Assembly (NCBI RefSeq): GCF_000332055.1
Contig: NZ_ALVZ01000233.1
Span: 58,065 to 122,064, forward strand
Direction: 5' to 3'
Origin: Xenococcus sp. PCC 7305
GTDB lineage: Bacteria; Cyanobacteriota; Cyanobacteriia; Cyanobacteriales; Xenococcaceae
DNA length: 64,000 bases
The translations under genes and the position numbers were made by a program. Below, piece after piece: positions 62,876 through 64,000 of this stretch (its first letter is position 1; each line of letters begins with the position of its first letter). Below the pieces are notes generated by a model. The model was not told the DNA's origin, made no database searches, and saw only the letters and a program-made list of their open reading frames with translations.

Positions 62876-63904
62876 ATGTCTCAACTATGTCGTTACTTAT
62901 CTTGGTTTTTCTGGGGAATCTGTGTTGTAATCGTAATTGCAGCTTGCGATCGCCAGCCCCATGCCTCTCTTGGCGATCGCCCCATAGCTAAGCCAGAATC
63001 TTGCCGTCTGGTTGAGCATGGGATGGGAACAACTCAAATTTGTGGTCAACCCCAAAGAGTTGCCGCCCTCAGCCCCCATATTCTAGATAGCATATTAGCA
63101 TTGGGAGCTCAGCCAGTAGCTTATGCTGAATCCCAGGATCTCAAGATTCAAACTTACAATAATCCAGTAGAACAAATTCCCTATATCGGTAAATGGGTCA
63201 CGACACAGCCCATAGGTTTGGGCGATCGCAAATCCCCTTCCCTAGAAAGACTGGCCCTAATCAAGCCAGAGCTAATTTTAGGCGAGGAACCAATGCATCG
63301 GGATACCTATTCTCTGCTATCTCAAATTGCTCCTACCCTATTGTTTAGTGATGAAACAGATGATGGACAACAAGTCTGGCAACAAGATATTCAAGGAATT
63401 GCTCAAGCCCTAGATCGAGAATCCCAGGCTAGATCATTGTTAGCCAGATTCGATCAAGAAGTTGAACAAGCTCGGAGGTTACTAGAACCTATCTGGCAAA
63501 CGTATCCTCGTGTGTTTTTGCTTAATTCTAATCTGACGAATTATATGGCTTCTGCGCCAAAGAGCACAACCGCTAGATTATTGAAAGAAATTGGTTTTGA
63601 AATTGTTCAACCCCCAGGAGTTCAAGGCTATGCTGAAATTTCTTGGGAAATCTTACCCCAGATTGAAACCGATATTATTTTAGTTTTGTCTTGGAGTGAT
63701 GAGAATTTTTTCAATCCTGAAAATATCATGGAGGAAAAATGGGCGAAAAATCCTCTACTCAATTCAATGTCAGTTTTTCAGCAGGGTCGAGTATATTTCG
63801 TGGACTATCAACTTTGGGGTAGTGTGACTCGTGGCCCTTTAACAGATTGGCTTATTTTAGAGGCTTTGCCAGATTTACTACTAAGTAGCGTTGAGGATAA
63901 CTAG
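62876..63904 (+). CDS. Iron-siderophore ABC transporter substrate-binding lipoprotein (FecB-like)
   Basis: 342 aa. Lipoprotein signal with the lipobox IAAC (Cys24). The periplasmic-binding fold of the FecB/BtuF class is visible: RVAALSPHILDSILALGAQPVA, a KPELILGEEP segment, LFLLNSNLTNYM-like strands and WAKNPLLNSMSVFQQGRVYFVD. It would hand the ferri-siderophore to the permeases encoded far away at 8682-10747. Start codon lies 10 bp after the receptor stop, so the two are co-transcribed. Confidence 0.92.
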   Translation: MSQLCRYLSWFFWGICVVIVIAACDRQPHASLGDRPIAKPESCRLVEHGMGTTQICGQPQRVAALSPHILDSILALGAQPVAYAESQDLKIQTYNNPVEQIPYIGKWVTTQPIGLGDRKSPSLERLALIKPELILGEEPMHRDTYSLLSQIAPTLLFSDETDDGQQVWQQDIQGIAQALDRESQARSLLARFDQEVEQARRLLEPIWQTYPRVFLLNSNLTNYMASAPKSTTARLLKEIGFEIVQPPGVQGYAEISWEILPQIETDIILVLSWSDENFFNPENIMEEKWAKNPLLNSMSVFQQGRVYFVDYQLWGSVTRGPLTDWLILEALPDLLLSSVEDN

Positions 63905-63915
63905 TGCCGCTGCGC

Positions 63916-63955
63916 GGAAGTAATAAGTAATAAGTAATGAGTAATAAGTCTTGAT
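63916..63955. repeat. AGTAATA-type tandem heptamer repeat
   Basis: Several AGTAATA/AGTAATG units just after the binding-protein gene, the same style as other 7-bp dispersed repeats in the window. The remainder to 64000 shows nothing else. Confidence 0.75.
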
Positions 63956-64000
63956 ACATCAGCTTTTTGCCCTTCGTTGATAGATAGCTTATTTACGCCC

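Overview
The window is chromosomal DNA from a cyanobacterium. It is AT-rich, dense in the octamer GCGATCGC (HIP1), carries cyanobacterial short dispersed repeats, and has AMIN-type TonB receptors and a FAAL-primed NRPS/PKS. I cannot name the genus from sequence alone. No rRNA, tRNA or CRISPR array was seen.

Layout. Positions 1-6847 hold ordinary genes: a partial Rpn/DUF4351-like tail, a ferredoxin/metallo-beta-lactamase fusion protein, a DUF6544 protein, an MscS channel, an outer-membrane protein, two gene fragments and trpF. Positions 6848-14385 hold a secreted orphan protein, a FecCDE-type siderophore ABC importer with exbB/exbD (minus strand), and divergent tonB and MORN-repeat genes (plus strand). 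A REP-associated transposase lies at 14618-15181. Positions 15297-55645 are one minus-strand run of about 40 kb: FAAL-ACP-C-A-nMT-T, a PKS module, five further NRPS modules on five proteins, a diaminobutyrate aminotransferase, a terminal reductase, a second aminotransferase, a type II thioesterase and a penicillin-acylase-like Ntn hydrolase. Positions 56394-63904 (plus strand) hold an MFS exporter, a receptor barrel without a plug, a PchR-like AraC regulator, a TonB-dependent receptor and a siderophore-binding lipoprotein.

How it works together. The locus looks like a complete photolabile-siderophore system of the beta-hydroxyaspartate lipopeptide (cyanochelin-like) class. Two Asp-activating modules are each preceded by a C-like domain that has lost the HHxxxDG motif (an 'interface' domain). 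One TauD/SyrP-type Fe(II)/2-oxoglutarate dioxygenase is fused to a synthetase. Three modules carry a diaminobutyrate (Dab)-type signature and ectB lies among them. Colinearity predicts fatty acyl / N-methyl basic residue (Orn-like) / reduced ketide / Dab / beta-OH-Asp / Dab / Dab / beta-OH-Asp with reductive release, and perhaps amination of the aldehyde. The MFS protein would export the product. The acylase could trim the lipid in the periplasm, as PvdQ does for pyoverdine. The receptor, TonB-ExbBD, FecB-like protein and FecCDE-like importer would return the iron complex. A strong Fur-box match precedes exbB, and direct repeats suited to the AraC regulator precede the receptor.

The most unusual structural signal is invasion of the synthetase genes by short repeats that keep the reading frame. 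One is a 210-bp insert with a 5-bp target duplication, for which an uninterrupted paralogous site exists in the same cluster. Specificity codes were read by eye against the PheA positions, so they and all product predictions are inference.
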